NCBI GenBank assembly: GCA_005784505.1
Contig: VCAZ01000115.1
Span: 1,232,806-1,296,805, forward strand
Direction of reading: 5' to 3'
DNA: 64,000 nt
From: Bagarius yarrelli
Lineage: Eukaryota > Chordata > Actinopteri > Siluriformes > Sisoridae
Shown: one piece after another, positions 1 through 12,345 of the stretch
Layout of the letters: each line of letters begins with the position of its first letter
How positions within the stretch are numbered: the first letter of the stretch is position 1
The notes under the pieces: model-generated
Seen by the model: the letters and a program-made list of their open reading frames with translations, nothing else
Databases searched by the model: none
What the model was told of the DNA's origin: nothing
Position numbers and translations under genes: made by a program

Positions 1-261
1 TCAGCGAGCAGAGCCGATTTGTTGGCGGTACTGAAAGGAATCATTTGCTTCTGCCTCACAGCGATCAGCTTCACGATAGCAGCTCTTTATTCTCTTTTAA
101 TCAATCCAATCAATGAGATGGTAAATGTGCTGTACCTCACACTGACACCAGGGAGAAGCGCTGAGCACAGATGAGTCATACACACACTGAGGGGTTTTTT
201 TTTCAGCTCTGCAGAAAGAACATAACCACCGGAAGGACTGAAGAAAATCTTTTCTGATTAT

Positions 262-640
262 TAAGCAATACTGACGCTATGATTACTTGGACACTTTTTG
301 GTTTTTCGATCGAAATACAATCAATTAGATTCATGAATCGGAACACAGTGTTTACATCAGCGCTGAATAAAGTAATCGGGTTGGTACGTGTTGGGCTTAC
401 AGTCAGATTGGATTGCGCGATTTGTACGTCACTGCACATGCGCAGAACTTTCTAGTTTTTTTATTTTTAATCTGATAAAGTGTTTACATGTCATCTGAAT
501 CTGATTAGAGACGGTTCAAACCACTCTATTACAATCGGAACCAAATTTTAATCAGATTTGTCCAATTCATTCCGATTAACGTGTTTACATGTCACTTTCT
601 TAATCTGATTATAGTCTTATTACAATCAGATTCAGAAAAC
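262..640. repeat. Dispersed repeat with TTTACATG/ATCTGATTA motifs, probably MITE
   Basis: The words gtgtttacatgtca (twice) and aatctgatta in both senses recur, and the two sides are partly inverted (tcagattggattgcgcgatt and aatctgattatagtc). No open frame. DNA-transposon origin is inferred. Confidence 0.5.
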
Positions 641-1458
641 AAATGTCCTCTCACTTTCTTTAGCATTGTATCTATCAGACATTTGAGGTTTTAACTAAAG
701 ATAAGGGTACTGGGGTAATTTCTGGGTCTTTTTCCTGTAATTTAGATCAGTGGTCCTTAAACTATAGCTATAATTCCAAGGGGCCGTTAGAGGGTTTAGC
801 AAATTAAAACAATGTAAATGTAAAAATTTGGTGTCAATTTTATGATTAAATAAGAACTACTAATACATGTTTTTGATAGTACTGGTTAGAGTACTAGTAA
901 TAATAATAATAATTTTCCACAAATTGAAGATATGACATCACTGGCTCGCTAGTTATCGATACGGCGCACACATGCATGTGGAAACCGAAACTGCAGAAAT
1001 TTGCTAATTTTGTCTGAGTCACCAGAACCATGTTCTTGGACTAAGCACTTTTAGACTAAAGTAGGAAATGTTGGAAACATCAAGAAGTATTTATGAGTAC
1101 TGTGCACAATGTAGCTCGTCCTCATTGTGTATCCCGTGCAGAAGTAACTACACATAAAAGCATGCAAAGATATTAAGGCTGCATTTACACTGCAGGTCCT
1201 GATGTCTAATTCCGATTTTGGGACTATATCCGATTTTTTTGATGACCCGCTTACATCATCTTTTAAAACTGCCCCGTATCCGATATCTGCATTTACACTA
1301 TACACAGCAAAAACAACCCCGGGTAGACATACTGACCAGAAAAGGAAGTAAAAACGGATCAATTGATGAAGACGAAATGATTATTTAAAATGTTGCTTCT
1401 GTATCACATTTAAAGTGGCAAAACAACACCCCCTTTGGGAGAAGAGTAAACGTGGGAT

Positions 1459-1637
1459 GTTGTTGGTTTAGTGGTTAAGGTGCTGGACTGATACCAGAAA
1501 GACCAGGGTTCGATTCCCAACACCACCAAGTTACCACTGCTGGGCCCCTGAGCAAGGCCCCTAACCCCTAATTGAATAGTTGTATAAAAGAGATAGCTGT
1601 AGGTCCCTCTGGATAAGGACATGCTGTAAATGTAAAA
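1459..1637 (+). mobile_element. SINE A (tRNA-headed), copy 1
   Basis: The copy has the head gtttagtggttaaggtgctg, B-box-like gggttcgattccc, the core ctgggcccctgagcaaggcc and the tail ctctggataaggacatgctg followed by taaatgtaaa. It is a well-preserved example of the family A consensus, read on the plus strand. Confidence 0.85.
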
Positions 1638-1783
1638 GGAGAGCCCTCGGTGTGGCGTGGAAGAATGTAGCATTGATCGCTAAGTTATAAATATCTTTAT
1701 AAATATTGTTCACAGACAAAACAGACTTTTAATAAAACAAAAATTAATAAATATCAAAACAAACAGTTGTGTTAAGTTATATA

Positions 1784-3192
1784 CAGTCATGGCCTAAAAT
1801 ATTGGCACCCTTGCAATTTTGTCAGAAAATGCAACACTTTTCAGTAAATTTTTCCAATTGCAAATGTTTTGGTGTTCACGCACTTATTGATAAAAATTCA
1901 CACCGACCTCAAGAATGGACTGGACAAAATTATTGGCACCCTGTCAAAATTGTAAAAAAAAAAACTGCTTTCCAAGCATGTGATGCTCCTGTAATTTGTG
2001 TTTAGACACATGTAGAAAGTAGCAGATGTGGGCAATAGTAAGAGTAATCACACTTGCAACCAGTTAAAATGGAGAAAAGTTGACGCATCCTTTGTGTTGT
2101 GTGTCACATTGAGCATGGAGAAAAGAGAGAAGTGGAAAGAGCAGTCTCTGGATTTGAAAGAAAAAACAAATGTGAAAAAACATGGACAAGCTCAAGGCTG
2201 CAAGTCCATCTCCAGAGATCCTAATGTTCTTGTGTCCGCTGTGCGCAATATCATCAAGAGGTTTACAGCCCATGGCACTGTAGCGAACCTCCCTGGACGT
2301 GGAAGGAAGAGCGGAACAACAAAGGATTGTTTGAATGGTGGATAACCTCCAAAACAAATTCAAGCTGATCTGCAGACACGGGGTACAACAGTGTCAGCTC
2401 GCGCTATCCGTCTCCATCTGAATAAAAAGGGACGCTATGGTAGGAGACCCAGGAGGACACAAAGGCTGGAGTTTGCCAAAACTTATGTGACAAAACCACA
2501 ATCCTTGTGGAAGAAGGAAGGTACTGTGGACAGATAAGACAAAGCTCATAGTGCTTTTTGGTAAAAGGACATCGTGGCACTGTTTCCAGACAAAGAAATA
2601 AGGCCTTTAAAGAAAAGAAGCTTTGTTGCTTCGGGCACTGAATGACTTGATTGTGTGAAATTTAATGATTACCAAAGAATTTTGGGGCACAACGTAGTGA
2701 CCAGTGTCAGAAAACTGTGTCTCCACCACAGGTCGTGGGTGCTCCAGAGGGACATTGACCCAAAACGCACTTCAAAAAGCTCTGGAAAGTTTGGCCAGCA
2801 GAACTAAATCCCATAGAACATCTGTGGAGAGATCTCAAAGAACAGTTGGGAGAAGGCATCCCTCAAATCTGATTGGTCTAGAGAAGTTTGCAAATGAAGA
2901 TAGGTCCAATATTCCAGCAGAGAGTATAAGAGAGGGTAAGATAGTCATTCATAGTTACATGAAGCGATTGATTTCAGGTTTTTTTTTCCAAAAGGGGGAG
3001 CTACCAAATATTAAGTTAAGGGTGCCAATAATTTTGTCCAGTGCATTTTTTTGGTTCTGTGTAAAATTGTATCAGATTTAACTTTTCTTTGTAATTGTTT
3101 TCTTTCGAATGCAAACCAAAAAAATGAACATGTGAGTACCAAAACATTTGCAACTGCAATAGTTTTCTGACAGGATGCCAATATTATGACTG
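1784..3192 (+). mobile_element. Tc1-like transposon, degenerate, 1.41 kb
   Basis: Imperfect terminal inverted repeats are visible. The left end reads cagtcatggcctaaaatatt and continues ggcaccc; the right end, on the complement, reads cagtcataatattggcatcc. Both ends are followed by a TA dinucleotide (1782-1783 and 3193-3194), the Tc1 target. The inside carries broken transposase coding sequence on the plus strand. The length fits an almost full-size Tc1 element. Confidence 0.9.
2100..2970 (+). pseudogene. Tc1-like transposase pseudogene
   Basis: An N-terminal helix-turn-helix portion lies at about 2116-2345 (SAVRNIIKRFTAHGTVANLP, then GRGRKSG). It continues in a shifted frame as PKQIQADLQTRGTTVSARAI and RLHLNKKGRYGRRP (about 2348-2460). 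A C-terminal part with ELNPIEHLWRDLKEQLGEGI lies near 2800-2870, which holds the last catalytic acidic residue of the DDE fold. Frame changes and stops separate the pieces, so no functional enzyme can be made. Confidence 0.88.
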
Positions 3193-3454
3193 TATATCGC
3201 TGTTGGTGTCCACCTGAGTTGACGTTATGTGCCGTTGTCGTTGATTCATTGACAGGTGAAAATCTGATCTGTCTGTTTACATGGCAGATGTTAATGCACG
3301 TATCCGATTCATATCCCATTTATTACCACGTATAAATGAGGCCTGAAACCGATCGAAATCCATGTGATTTTTTTTTTACTTACACAATTGTGGCTCAAAT
3401 CCCATCTGTACAAAGTTAGAAGAAAAAATCGAAATTGGGTCACATGATACATTT

Positions 3455-3638
3455 ACTTTCATGATATTTGTCAGACGTCCTCATCCAGAGCGACATTTAT
3501 CTCTTTTATACAACTGAGCAATTATGGGTTAAGGGCCTTTCTCAGGGGCCCAACAGCGAAAATTTGGTGGTTCTGGGAATCGAACCCATATCTTCCAATT
3601 AGCAGTCCAACGCGTTAACCATTGTGCTACCACTTCCC
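3455..3638 (-). mobile_element. SINE A, copy 2
   Basis: This is a reverse-complement family A copy with tail tcagacgtcctcatccagag, core cctttctcaggggcccaaca, B-box gggaatcgaaccc and head ttaaccattgtgctaccact. Confidence 0.85.
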
Positions 3639-3639
3639 T

Positions 3640-5156
3640 CCACTGATTCAAGGTAAAACACTGGTAAAAGCAGATTTGGAGACAAAACACCCATCTTTGA
3701 TTGAAAAGCCTGGACTTTTTCCACCGAAAAGAGAAGGAATCAGAGCGTCAAAAACACCTGATCGCACAACAAGCCAGAATTACGTCTAACGCAGACAAAA
3801 ACGCCACACACAATTGGGGAAACCCTGATAAAGCCATGCATGCTGAAAATAGTACTGAAAAGAGAAAATAATAAATGGGCTTAAGAGTCAATTAAAATGA
3901 TAAATCGTGCATTACATGTTTGACTATTCTGCTGATGTGTCTAATTCTGCTCATTTGCTGGCAGTTTATCAGAGGATATGCTTTTCTGAAGACAGGCAGA
4001 GACATTGTTACCAAACTACACCAAAATAAAAAAGATGGGACTCTTATGTGATAATTGTGTTGGTGTATATGCTGATGGATCTGGTGCAATGGTAGGTTAA
4101 AAACAAGGGACCAAACACAGTGTATCATACACAGCCACTCTTTCATTCTGTGTTCTAAAATGCAGAAAATCCAGTCCAGAAAATTCTGTCCTGAAAATCC
4201 CATCCTAGCCACACTTTGGAAAGAGATGGACTTACAAAGATGAACAATAACAAAGTTGATGCATTTATATAAAAAAGGTAAAAAGATGGACTGAGCGAGT
4301 TGAACAAAGTAATATGGAGAGTTTTCCTGAGCTTAAGCATCTGGAGAACCAGAGACTAAGTCTCCAAAGCTTAAAAGAACACATCACAGGTCATCTCTTT
4401 AGCCTTTTCTAACAACTCAAGAAATATTTCCCAAAATAGACACAACTAGACTGGATACGGCAGCCATTTTCTGAATTTAGGAGTCATCTCATTTTTAGAA
4501 AAGTCTGGAGGATGCCGTACTGGAGCTGGAGCTGGAACTGGAGCCGCCAGTGATCGAACATGAAAAACCTAATTTTCCTATTCCACAATGCCTGAATGTT
4601 AGATCGTAGTAGCAGACGAATACAAGTGGATGTACTTCCTCCATTTGGATCTACAGACTTGGGTGAGCATTTTTTTCCCACTGTTACATACATGAAATAA
4701 ATACTGATCACGTCTCGATGTTAAAGATGATCTGCGAGTTTCTTTATCCACCATCAGACCACGGAGGAAGCTTATGTTCTGCCAGAAACAGGTACCGATG
4801 GAAGATACGCCAAAGTTAAACTGAGGTACAGAAAATATTAACAGGTTAAAAAGAAGTTGTTTAGTTTATTGTTTGTATGTGTTTTGGTAGTGAAGGTCGC
4901 TGGACTAAAGGTTAAAAAATTACTGATTCAGATGATTTGAATAGAGTTTCATGAGCTTTTACTTTAGCTTTTAAATTGTGAGTAGTAAATATAATGTTAA
5001 TCGTTTTGTAATATAAACAATTCCTGAATAGTATCATATATAATAGTGAAATAATCAATGCATGCAAATAACTTCTTTACAAAAAACAGATTTCTGGACA
5101 GAATCATATCAGCAAGTGAAAAAATTCAGATGAGAAAATCATTCCTCTTTTATACC
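3640..5156. other. Intergenic, nothing recognised
   Basis: AT-rich unique-looking sequence. Short open frames at 3892-4212 and 4484-4711 (minus) have no recognisable domain and no splice context. Confidence 0.5.
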
Positions 5157-5421
5157 CAGGAGGGGGACAATCTGGATAGGCTGCCAGTCCACCACAGGGC
5201 CACACACTCACACTCACTCCTATGGGCAATTTAGAATCACCAATCAATCTAACATACATGTTTTTGGACTGTGGGAGGAAACCGGAGAACCCGGAGAAAA
5301 CCCACACAAGCATGAGGAGAACATGCAAACTCCACACAGAAAGACCCCTGAACCGAGAATCGAACCCGGGACCTTCTTACTGTGAGGCAGCAGTGCTAAA
5401 CACTAAGCCACCCTGCTGACC
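5157..5421 (-). mobile_element. Family C dispersed repeat (tRNA-like head), copy 1
   Basis: On the minus strand it reads the head cttagtgtttagcactgctg, B-box gggttcgattc, tgtggagtttgcatgttctc, then the segments ggttctccggtttcctccca, gattctaaattgcccatagg and tgtggccctgtggtggactg. A very common teleost repeat; class (SINE-like) is inferred from the head. Confidence 0.8.
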
Positions 5422-5749
5422 TAAAATAAACAATTCTTAAAATAAACAATTCCTTAAAAGACAATTGACATTGTGGCGTTTATTTAAAATGTTTCATACA
5501 TGAAAATGTTCACACTGTTTCAACTGGTTAAATAACTCATTGATTCATGTGTGAATAGTTTAAGATTCAATGATTGCATTATGTAAACAGTGAATCACAT
5601 AACTGATTCAATGATTCATCCAAGCAAAACCCCAAAATGAATCGTAATACATGATGATCACAAAAAAATGTCAGCTATTAATGTTTAATAATGTCTTAAA
5701 AATTGATTCAATGAGTCGACTCATTTGTAAACAGAACATGCAGTTAGAT

Positions 5750-5950
5750 CAAGTTCAAGTTTGAGAAGCTTTATTGTCATTTGAACCATATATCGCAGAC
5801 GCAGTACACAGTGAAATGAAACAACGTTTCTCCAGGACCCCCTGGTGCTACACAAAACACAGAATTACACAAAACAACAAACAACAAAGAGCCACTTAAC
5901 AGTACAACACAGAGTTAAAGACTAAAAATACACTAGACGTAAACATTTTT
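5750..5950. repeat. Dispersed repeat with tttattgtcatt motif
   Basis: Contains agaagctttattgtcatttg, gcagtacacagtgaaatgaa and a run of A/C-rich aacacagaattacacaaaac. This matches a common fish repeat end, class unknown. No frame. Confidence 0.4.
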
Positions 5951-6404
5951 TATACACTAGAGGAAACAACTTTTCGGGGTTTTTTTGCACCTGTATGACA
6001 AAATACTAGTCGATCAATAAAGTTTGACAGTAAATAAATTCGATTGGTTTTAACCAGGAGTAACACAACTTTATGGTTCTGGAACTCATGACCTTTTGAT
6101 TAGCCGTTATAAAAATTATAAATCGAGTAAATAGTTATAAATTTGCATTGATCCAAAGCTTGTTTCTAAAATTAAAAATATCCGACATGAATAAACACAG
6201 CCTACCAACCCTACACAAACACACACACACTGAACACACACACACACACACAATGGTGCTGGCTAATTAATGTCTTTGCTTATTTTGAAAACAAACCCAG
6301 ATGACATGTGTAAATGAATACGGCTGATTTAGCAAAAACAAAGCGAACCCACTGAGAGTTTTGGTGTTAATCGTTATGATGAGCGTACGCTCCCTCTTCA
6401 TCAT

Positions 6405-6615
6405 TTGGTCATGCTAACGTGTGCAGGCATGGCCTGTCAATTTGATCAGCGCTCAAAACAAATCAGCGCCTGGCAGACAGGCGTCTGTGCTACCAAGCGC
6501 TAATCTCAATTACCCATTAAATCCTCGTTTTGTAGACCTCACGCCTCATTTCATGCCCAGAGACGTCCGAATGCCAAAGGATTTATTTAGAGGCGTCGTG
6601 TTTTTAGCTTCATAC
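6405..6615. other. Higher-complexity patch, candidate conserved non-coding element
   Basis: About 200 bp of non-repetitive sequence with balanced composition in an AT-rich, repeat-filled setting. It includes homeodomain-like words (tcaattacccattaaatcc). The 74-codon open frame through it matches no family I know. Conservation is not visible from one sequence. Confidence 0.25.
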
Positions 6616-7619
6616 TGTTTTAGCGCAGTCCAGGAATCATCATGAGTCACTTCCAGCCTGGAGACGAGATTTTTTCAGAATTTTTCCGCTTAATCGTTCC
6701 AGGATTTAGAATTTATAATCAGACCATGCAAAGTGTGAAAAATATTTATTTTTCATAAAAGTAATTCAATTAAAATTATTTTTACATAATGCAGCTATGT
6801 AAAAATTTTCTTAGTGCATTTTTTATTGTTCTTATTTTTTTAAGCTGCCTCTTGTGGCCAAAACTGGCATAACATCCTAATTATTAATTAAGGAGTCATC
6901 AGATAACTATTTTCCCACAAGCTGATATGATCCGCTGGGGTCTTACTAAAAAGTCTATAATATAATATTTATAAAACATTTAAAAAAACACACATTTTGC
7001 TATGTCAGATTCACCCGTTTCAGTGTGTGTGTTAATGGGTTCTGTTTTCCTAACCCTTTGGTTCTGTGGGGCATTTCCACTGCCCCAAAACCATTTACAA
7101 TCATTTATTAAATGACTTATTAATTATTAACACACACCTTTATAAACCATCCACAAAGGTAAGATTAATGTAGTGTTGCTAACTTATCTTTACCAACAAC
7201 AAACACACTTTATACTAGACAATCACCCTAATGCAGTGTTCATTATAAACATACAAACAATTCATAATTATTATCACGCAACCAGCGCCGCAACCAACGC
7301 CTGAGTATTAACCGGATACACCTGCACCTCATCAGTCCATTACACTCACTCACTCTATTTATACACAAACCCTTCAGTCACTCACTCATTGCTCTCAAAC
7401 GGTTCCTGTATGTCCGCAAACTCGCTACGTTTTAGCATCCCGCTACTGACCTGCTAGCCTTTTCCTCTCCTCCTGCCTGCCTCCTGCGCTCATAAATACA
7501 GTGACCTACTGGGTTTCATTATTATCTCTGGCTGGTTCTTCTGTGACAATTATATTCAGAAGAAAAGAGGACATACCATTATTATTTAAGAGTTACACTT
7601 TAGCTGCATTTATTATGAA

Positions 7620-8335
7620 ACTCAGCTTGTTTCCATTATATTTTGGTTTGTTTCCGTTCACTATGTTTGGGTTTGTTTCTATTGTATTTTGGTTTGTTTC
7701 TATTCAAATAGTTTTTGACCTGGTAAAGTTCTGATTCCTGTTATGATTTAGTGGGTTTCCATTGTGTTTATGCTTATTTCTTACTTTTTGGCTTGTTTTG
7801 CTGTGTTTCAGTTTGTTCCTGGTTTGTTTCAGCTGTATTTCTTCCGTTGTATTTTGGTTTTGTTACAATTGTGTATTGATTTGTTTCCATTGCGTTTCGG
7901 TTTGTTTTTGTTGTGAATTAGTTTGTTTCCATTATGATTCGTTTTGTTTTTGTTATGTTTTGGTTTGTTTCTGTTGTGCTTCTGTTTGATGTTTTGACTT
8001 GTTTTGTTGTGTTTCAGTCTGTTCCTGTTTTGTTTCCGTTGTGTTTCGGTTTGTTTCCATTGTCTATTTTGGTTTGTTTCTGTTGTGTATTAGTTTTTTT
8101 CCATTGTGTTTCAGTTTGTTTCCATTGTGGGGTCATGGTTAAGATGTTAGACTACCAACCTGAAGATTGTGGGTTCGATTCCCAGCTTCACCAAGCCACC
8201 ACTGCTGGACCCCTGAGCAAGGCCCTTAACCCCAATTGCTTAGTTGTATAAATGAGATAAATGTAAGTCACTCTGGATAAGAACATCTGCCAAATACTGC
8301 AAATGTAAATTGTGTTTCCGTTGTTTGCTTTTGAA
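7620..8335 (+). repeat. GTTTGTTTCC minisatellite, interrupted by SINE A
   Basis: About 21-25 bp units of the form gtttgtttccattgtgtttc, with many variants, repeat from about 7620 to 8128 and resume after the SINE at 8309. The open frames rich in Phe, Val and Cys across this region come from the repeat itself and are not genes. Confidence 0.85.
8128..8308 (+). mobile_element. SINE A, copy 3, inside a minisatellite
   Basis: The copy runs from the head gggtcatggttaagatgtta to the tail ctctggataagaacatctgc. It splits the GTTTGTTTCC-type minisatellite. The word attgtg flanks both ends (8123-8128 and about 8308-8313), a likely short target-site duplication. Confidence 0.88.
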
Positions 8336-8339
8336 ATGT

Positions 8340-9460
8340 CGTTGTGTTGTGTACTTCTGCTGCACTGTAGTCTAGACTCTCTAGTCAATAAGTAATTGTT
8401 TTCTCATTCTTCTTTAAGGTAATCAGTGACGAACTGAGTTGCTCTACAGAACATTGAGTAAGTGAAGTCCAGCTTGTGCAGAAGCATATGCTGACATATA
8501 CGTCCGTCTCAACGAGTTTCCTGACTCATGCAACCAGACAAAACAAAAGGTGTGATTCAAAATCTTGCCTTGCTAAAAATACCCCGCAGCCACACGGCAG
8601 GCTCGAGGGAGGCTTTAACACACCGCTGAAGCGAATAGAACAGAAATGAAGCAGTGTGTTGAATAAAGAAGGTTGGAGGGTCAGGAGAAAAAAATATCCA
8701 AAGAAAGAAATTGATTGTCGCCGTGTGCTGATTCACCACAAATCCACGAGTTTATTTTAAAGATAATGTAAAAGGGGGAAAAAACAGAAAAGCTTTTTCA
8801 TCCATCCTGCAGCAGCATCCAGATGATTTTAAGCTTTTAAAGAGCGGCGTCGTAAATAATCTGACCTGGTCCAGCGTTTTTCATTAGGAAACCCATCAGC
8901 GCTGCTATTTTCTGCGAAAACGTTGCGATCTCTGGGTAGCACGCTTGTTTTACAGCGTCTGAAATGGAGCAAAGTGAGAACAGAGAAATGTTCTGAAAGC
9001 ATCATTACAGCACCGAAATCATATCACAGCTTCTGATTTAACTCTAATTTCCATTCGTTTTTCTATTCCGGGAATACCTGAAGCGAGGCGGGACGGGATA
9101 CATCACCCACATACTCGTACACACCCCCTACACAACCCTATCCTTTTTGATGGTATGGTTTTGGGAAAGTGAGGTTTTGTGGTTGTCAGGAAAAAAAAAA
9201 TCCTCTTAAAGATTATATCCTTTTTTTAGGTCTTCCAAAATAGGTTAGAATCACTTTATTTAGGCAACGAGTCTTTTTGTGCATGTTTCTCAGGTTTAAG
9301 CCCTTAATTAGTTTGTGTTTTTGGCATTTTTGCAAATTTTTATCATGCTTGTTTTTGTGTTTTTCTGTCGTAGCAAATGATCAGATTTAATTTGTAAATT
9401 TGTTTCTTGTACATTACAAAGTAAAAAAAACCTTTGAACTAGAGACTCCTTCCCTGACTT
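8340..9460. other. Intergenic, nothing recognised
   Basis: AT-rich sequence without repeats I can name and without convincing coding frames. Confidence 0.5.
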
Positions 9461-9468
9461 CTGTACCC

Positions 9469-9653
9469 GATCTGCTGGAGTCTATCCCAGCCGTCTCTGG
9501 AAGGGTGAAAGGCAGGAGGGTGGACACCCTAGACAGGTCACCAGTCCATCACAGGGCCACACACACACTTACACCCACTCCTAAGGGCAATTTAGAATCC
9601 CGAGACTTACTGTGAGGCAACAGTGCTAAACACTAAACCACTGTGCTGCCCCT
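9469..9653 (-). mobile_element. Family C repeat, copy 2, internally deleted
   Basis: It keeps the 3' part (gctggagtctatcccagccg, gaccctagacaggtcaccag-like segment, gggcaatttagaatc) and the head (actgtgaggcaacagtgcta, accactgtgctgcc). The middle, with gtttgcatgttctcc, is missing. Confidence 0.78.
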
Positions 9654-10413
9654 AATAAAATCATATTTCCCATTAATCAGAAAAATTAAAAAATTGTTGT
9701 CATTGCATATTTTTTGTAAGGTGTGCAGATGTTCGGTGTTTAGCCATGAATCATCTGGGATTAAATACTTCTATAACTGTTATATAAACATCACCTTAAA
9801 GAAAATTCCACAATTTGGATGTTCCACAATTTTGGTTATGCAACATCATATTATTAATCATTAGATATTATCTTATATTATATCTATATATTATATCTAT
9901 ATCTATAATATAGATATTATCGTATGTTAAATCCTGTGACGCTACGGTTTCACTTGTAGTCGTACCATCTGACAAGGGAATCAAGAATCACACAGCGTTC
10001 TGGTAATCGCACTTTTGAAACCTAGTAGCAGAACCCTGATACTCCAGAAGAACCCCCAGGGCCCAATCGGATCCGACCCTCTATAACACCACCTGCTTCC
10101 ACTAACGAGCTCTTGTCCTCATCAAAAAAGTGAGGGTAATCAGCGAGATCCGGAATGATGCTAAAACAGTCCTTTAGCAGGAAATAGTACACGCCTCATT
10201 GCACTCATGCTAATGCGATCACATCATATGGGACTAACCGTAATTACCACCTTCTGATTGAGGGGGAAAAAATGGTCTTGCCAAACGCTGAAATTACCTG
10301 CTGCGCTGTTCCTAGTTCCATAAATAGGCGATGAGTCCAAAGAAACAGAGTTATGTACAGTTACAGCTGTTGAACTTCAACGCCTACTAGCTAACGCAAG
10401 CTAAGGCTAACTA

Positions 10414-10600
10414 CACTTTACAGCATTTGGTAGACATCCTTATCCAGAATTACATTTTTATCTCTTTTATACAACTAAGCGATTGGGGGTTCATGGCTTG
10501 GCTCCGGAGCCTGACAGTGGCAACTTGGTGATGCTGGAAATCGAACCCTGATCTTCCAATTAGCGGTTCAACACCTTAATGACTGTGCTACCACTTCCCC
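10414..10600 (-). mobile_element. SINE A, copy 4
   Basis: This reverse-complement copy has tail cagcatttggtagacatcct, a diverged core (gcttggctccggagcctgac), B-box gaaatcgaaccct and head gactgtgctaccacttcccc. Confidence 0.8.
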
Positions 10601-10689
10601 AGATAATTAACTCAGTATAATTAACTAATGCACCAAAGAACAATAAAAAAATCCTACCAGCATAAATTATCAATGGATATTAGGAAAAA

Positions 10690-11285
10690 ATTCGAGAAAC
10701 GGATTATGTGGGAAAATGATTCATCTGGAAATAATGAATCAAATGAATCATTTGTAAAATCAATCATAAGAAATTAAACGATTCATGTGCAAACCCAGGA
10801 AAATATATGATTCAGGTGCAAAAATCACATATAAAGAAATAAATCATTTGGGGAATGAATCATGTGAAAATTAATGATTTGTGTGCAAAAAAATATGTGA
10901 GAAAAATGAATCATTTGAAAAGAAAAGGTTTACGTGCAAAGATGAATGCGGAAAAAAAGATTTGGAAAATGAATCATGTGGAAATGAATGATCTGAGTGC
11001 AAAAATTACATGTGGAAACGACTAAATGATTTTGTGGACAAAAATTGCAAAAAAAATATATAGAGAGAAATAATTCATGTGGAAAACGAATCATCTGAAA
11101 AGAAAATATTTGTGTTTAAACATCACTTGCGAACAAACGAATCATTTGGGAAATTAAACTTCTGTAAAAAAAATTATTTGTACATCAACATCACTTGGGA
11201 AAAAAATAAATTGTTCTGAAAATGACTCAAATAAAAAAAATAATAATAAATGTGTGGAAAAAAAACAAATGGAAAGAAATGAATA
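10690..11285 (+). repeat. Degenerate GAATCAT-rich tract
   Basis: The words aatgaatcatttg, gaatcatgtggaaa, gattcatgtgcaaa and catgtggaaa alternate irregularly for about 600 bp in an A-rich context. This looks like a decayed tandem repeat of about 50-70 bp. Similar but shorter patches are at 5500-5720, 29180-29380 and 31490-31720. Confidence 0.6.
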
Positions 11286-12183
11286 TTAGGATTTACTGTT
11301 GGATGTGGGGATAAACAGCGGATTTGAAACGATGCTGCCGTCTGTATGGAGTTTTCCTTGTTTTGCTTTTGACTTTGATTAAAAATGAGGCTTCGGTCTC
11401 AGCAGAATTCTCACTATTAAATTCAATTTAATTAAGTAGATTAAAATGAAGATGTGAGGCTTTGGGCCTGAAGCAGGTTCTGAGACTTACACAGCAAAAA
11501 GTCTTTGCATTAGTCTAAAGCCGTAATCACTCTCGGAATTTGTAACAGTGTCCAGATGCTGAATCGGCACGACTAACATCCTCCAGGGACTAAAAAAGAA
11601 AAAATCCCGGTGCAGTTAGCAGATTAGCCATAACTTAGTGACGCATGTTGTGGCCGTTAATTCGTAATCTTTTTTGGGGGGGAAACTAAATAAATTAACT
11701 TCTGCAAGTAAACCAGGTTTTATACGGTTATAGTGTGGAAGGTAACATGTATGCTAATCTGTTATCATTGGGTGCTAGCATTCTCTTTTGTTTGCTAACT
11801 AGCCAAAATAAAAAAAAATACAAAAACCATAACTTTATTTAGAGGAGGTCACACACCTGTTTATAATTCGGTGTCTCATCTTCTAAAATAAAGCTTTAAC
11901 ACTCAACGAAAAACATTTCTCATTTTTATATGTGCCAATCTCACTGATTCGTGTGGCGGATTTTGACTACGCGTTTTTAATTGCATCATTTTTTTGTCAG
12001 TACGGTTCTGCATCTCACTGAAAGAGTGTCCAGATGTTTTTGGGTTGTTTTTTTTTTTTACCTAAATGCCAGCCATCAGATTTACATGAGCATCAGCTGT
12101 TACGGCGTTCTGAACATCAGGAGAAAAAACAAACTGGAAATTATTGAAAAAAGTGACAAATAATAGGAATGGGTGTATCTACA

Positions 12184-12345
12184 CAGAGGGCCAGGGGTGT
12201 GTCGAGTGTCCAAAATCTGTAAAACTACAAGTACTTGTAGTAATAGTTACTTAAGCAAGAGTAAAAAAGTATTAAATGAAAAACTACTCGAGTATTTAGT
12301 TACTAATAGTTAGTGTAATTAGTTACTAGTTTCTTCTGATCCGAT
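12184..12345 (+). repeat. Repeat F fragment
   Basis: Contains acttgtagtaatagttactt, aagcaagagtaaaaaagtat and aaaaactactcgagtattta, the ACT-rich motif series of repeat F. Confidence 0.5.

Larger units (their letters stand above)
1172..3435. repeat. Older MITE-like repeat split by SINE A and Tc1 insertions
   Basis: Positions about 1172-1350 (ggctgcatttacactgcagg, attccgattttgggactata) and about 3205-3435 (tctgtttacatggcagatgt, cgtatccgattcatatccca) resemble the two ends of one known type of teleost non-coding repeat. A SINE A copy (1459-1637) and a Tc1-like element (1784-3192) lie between them. Identification of the outer repeat is by motif only. Confidence 0.45.

Noticed and set aside
7501..8251. 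Three Phe/Val/Cys-rich open frames that look like membrane proteins
   Set aside because: They are translations of the GTTTGTTTCC minisatellite and a SINE.
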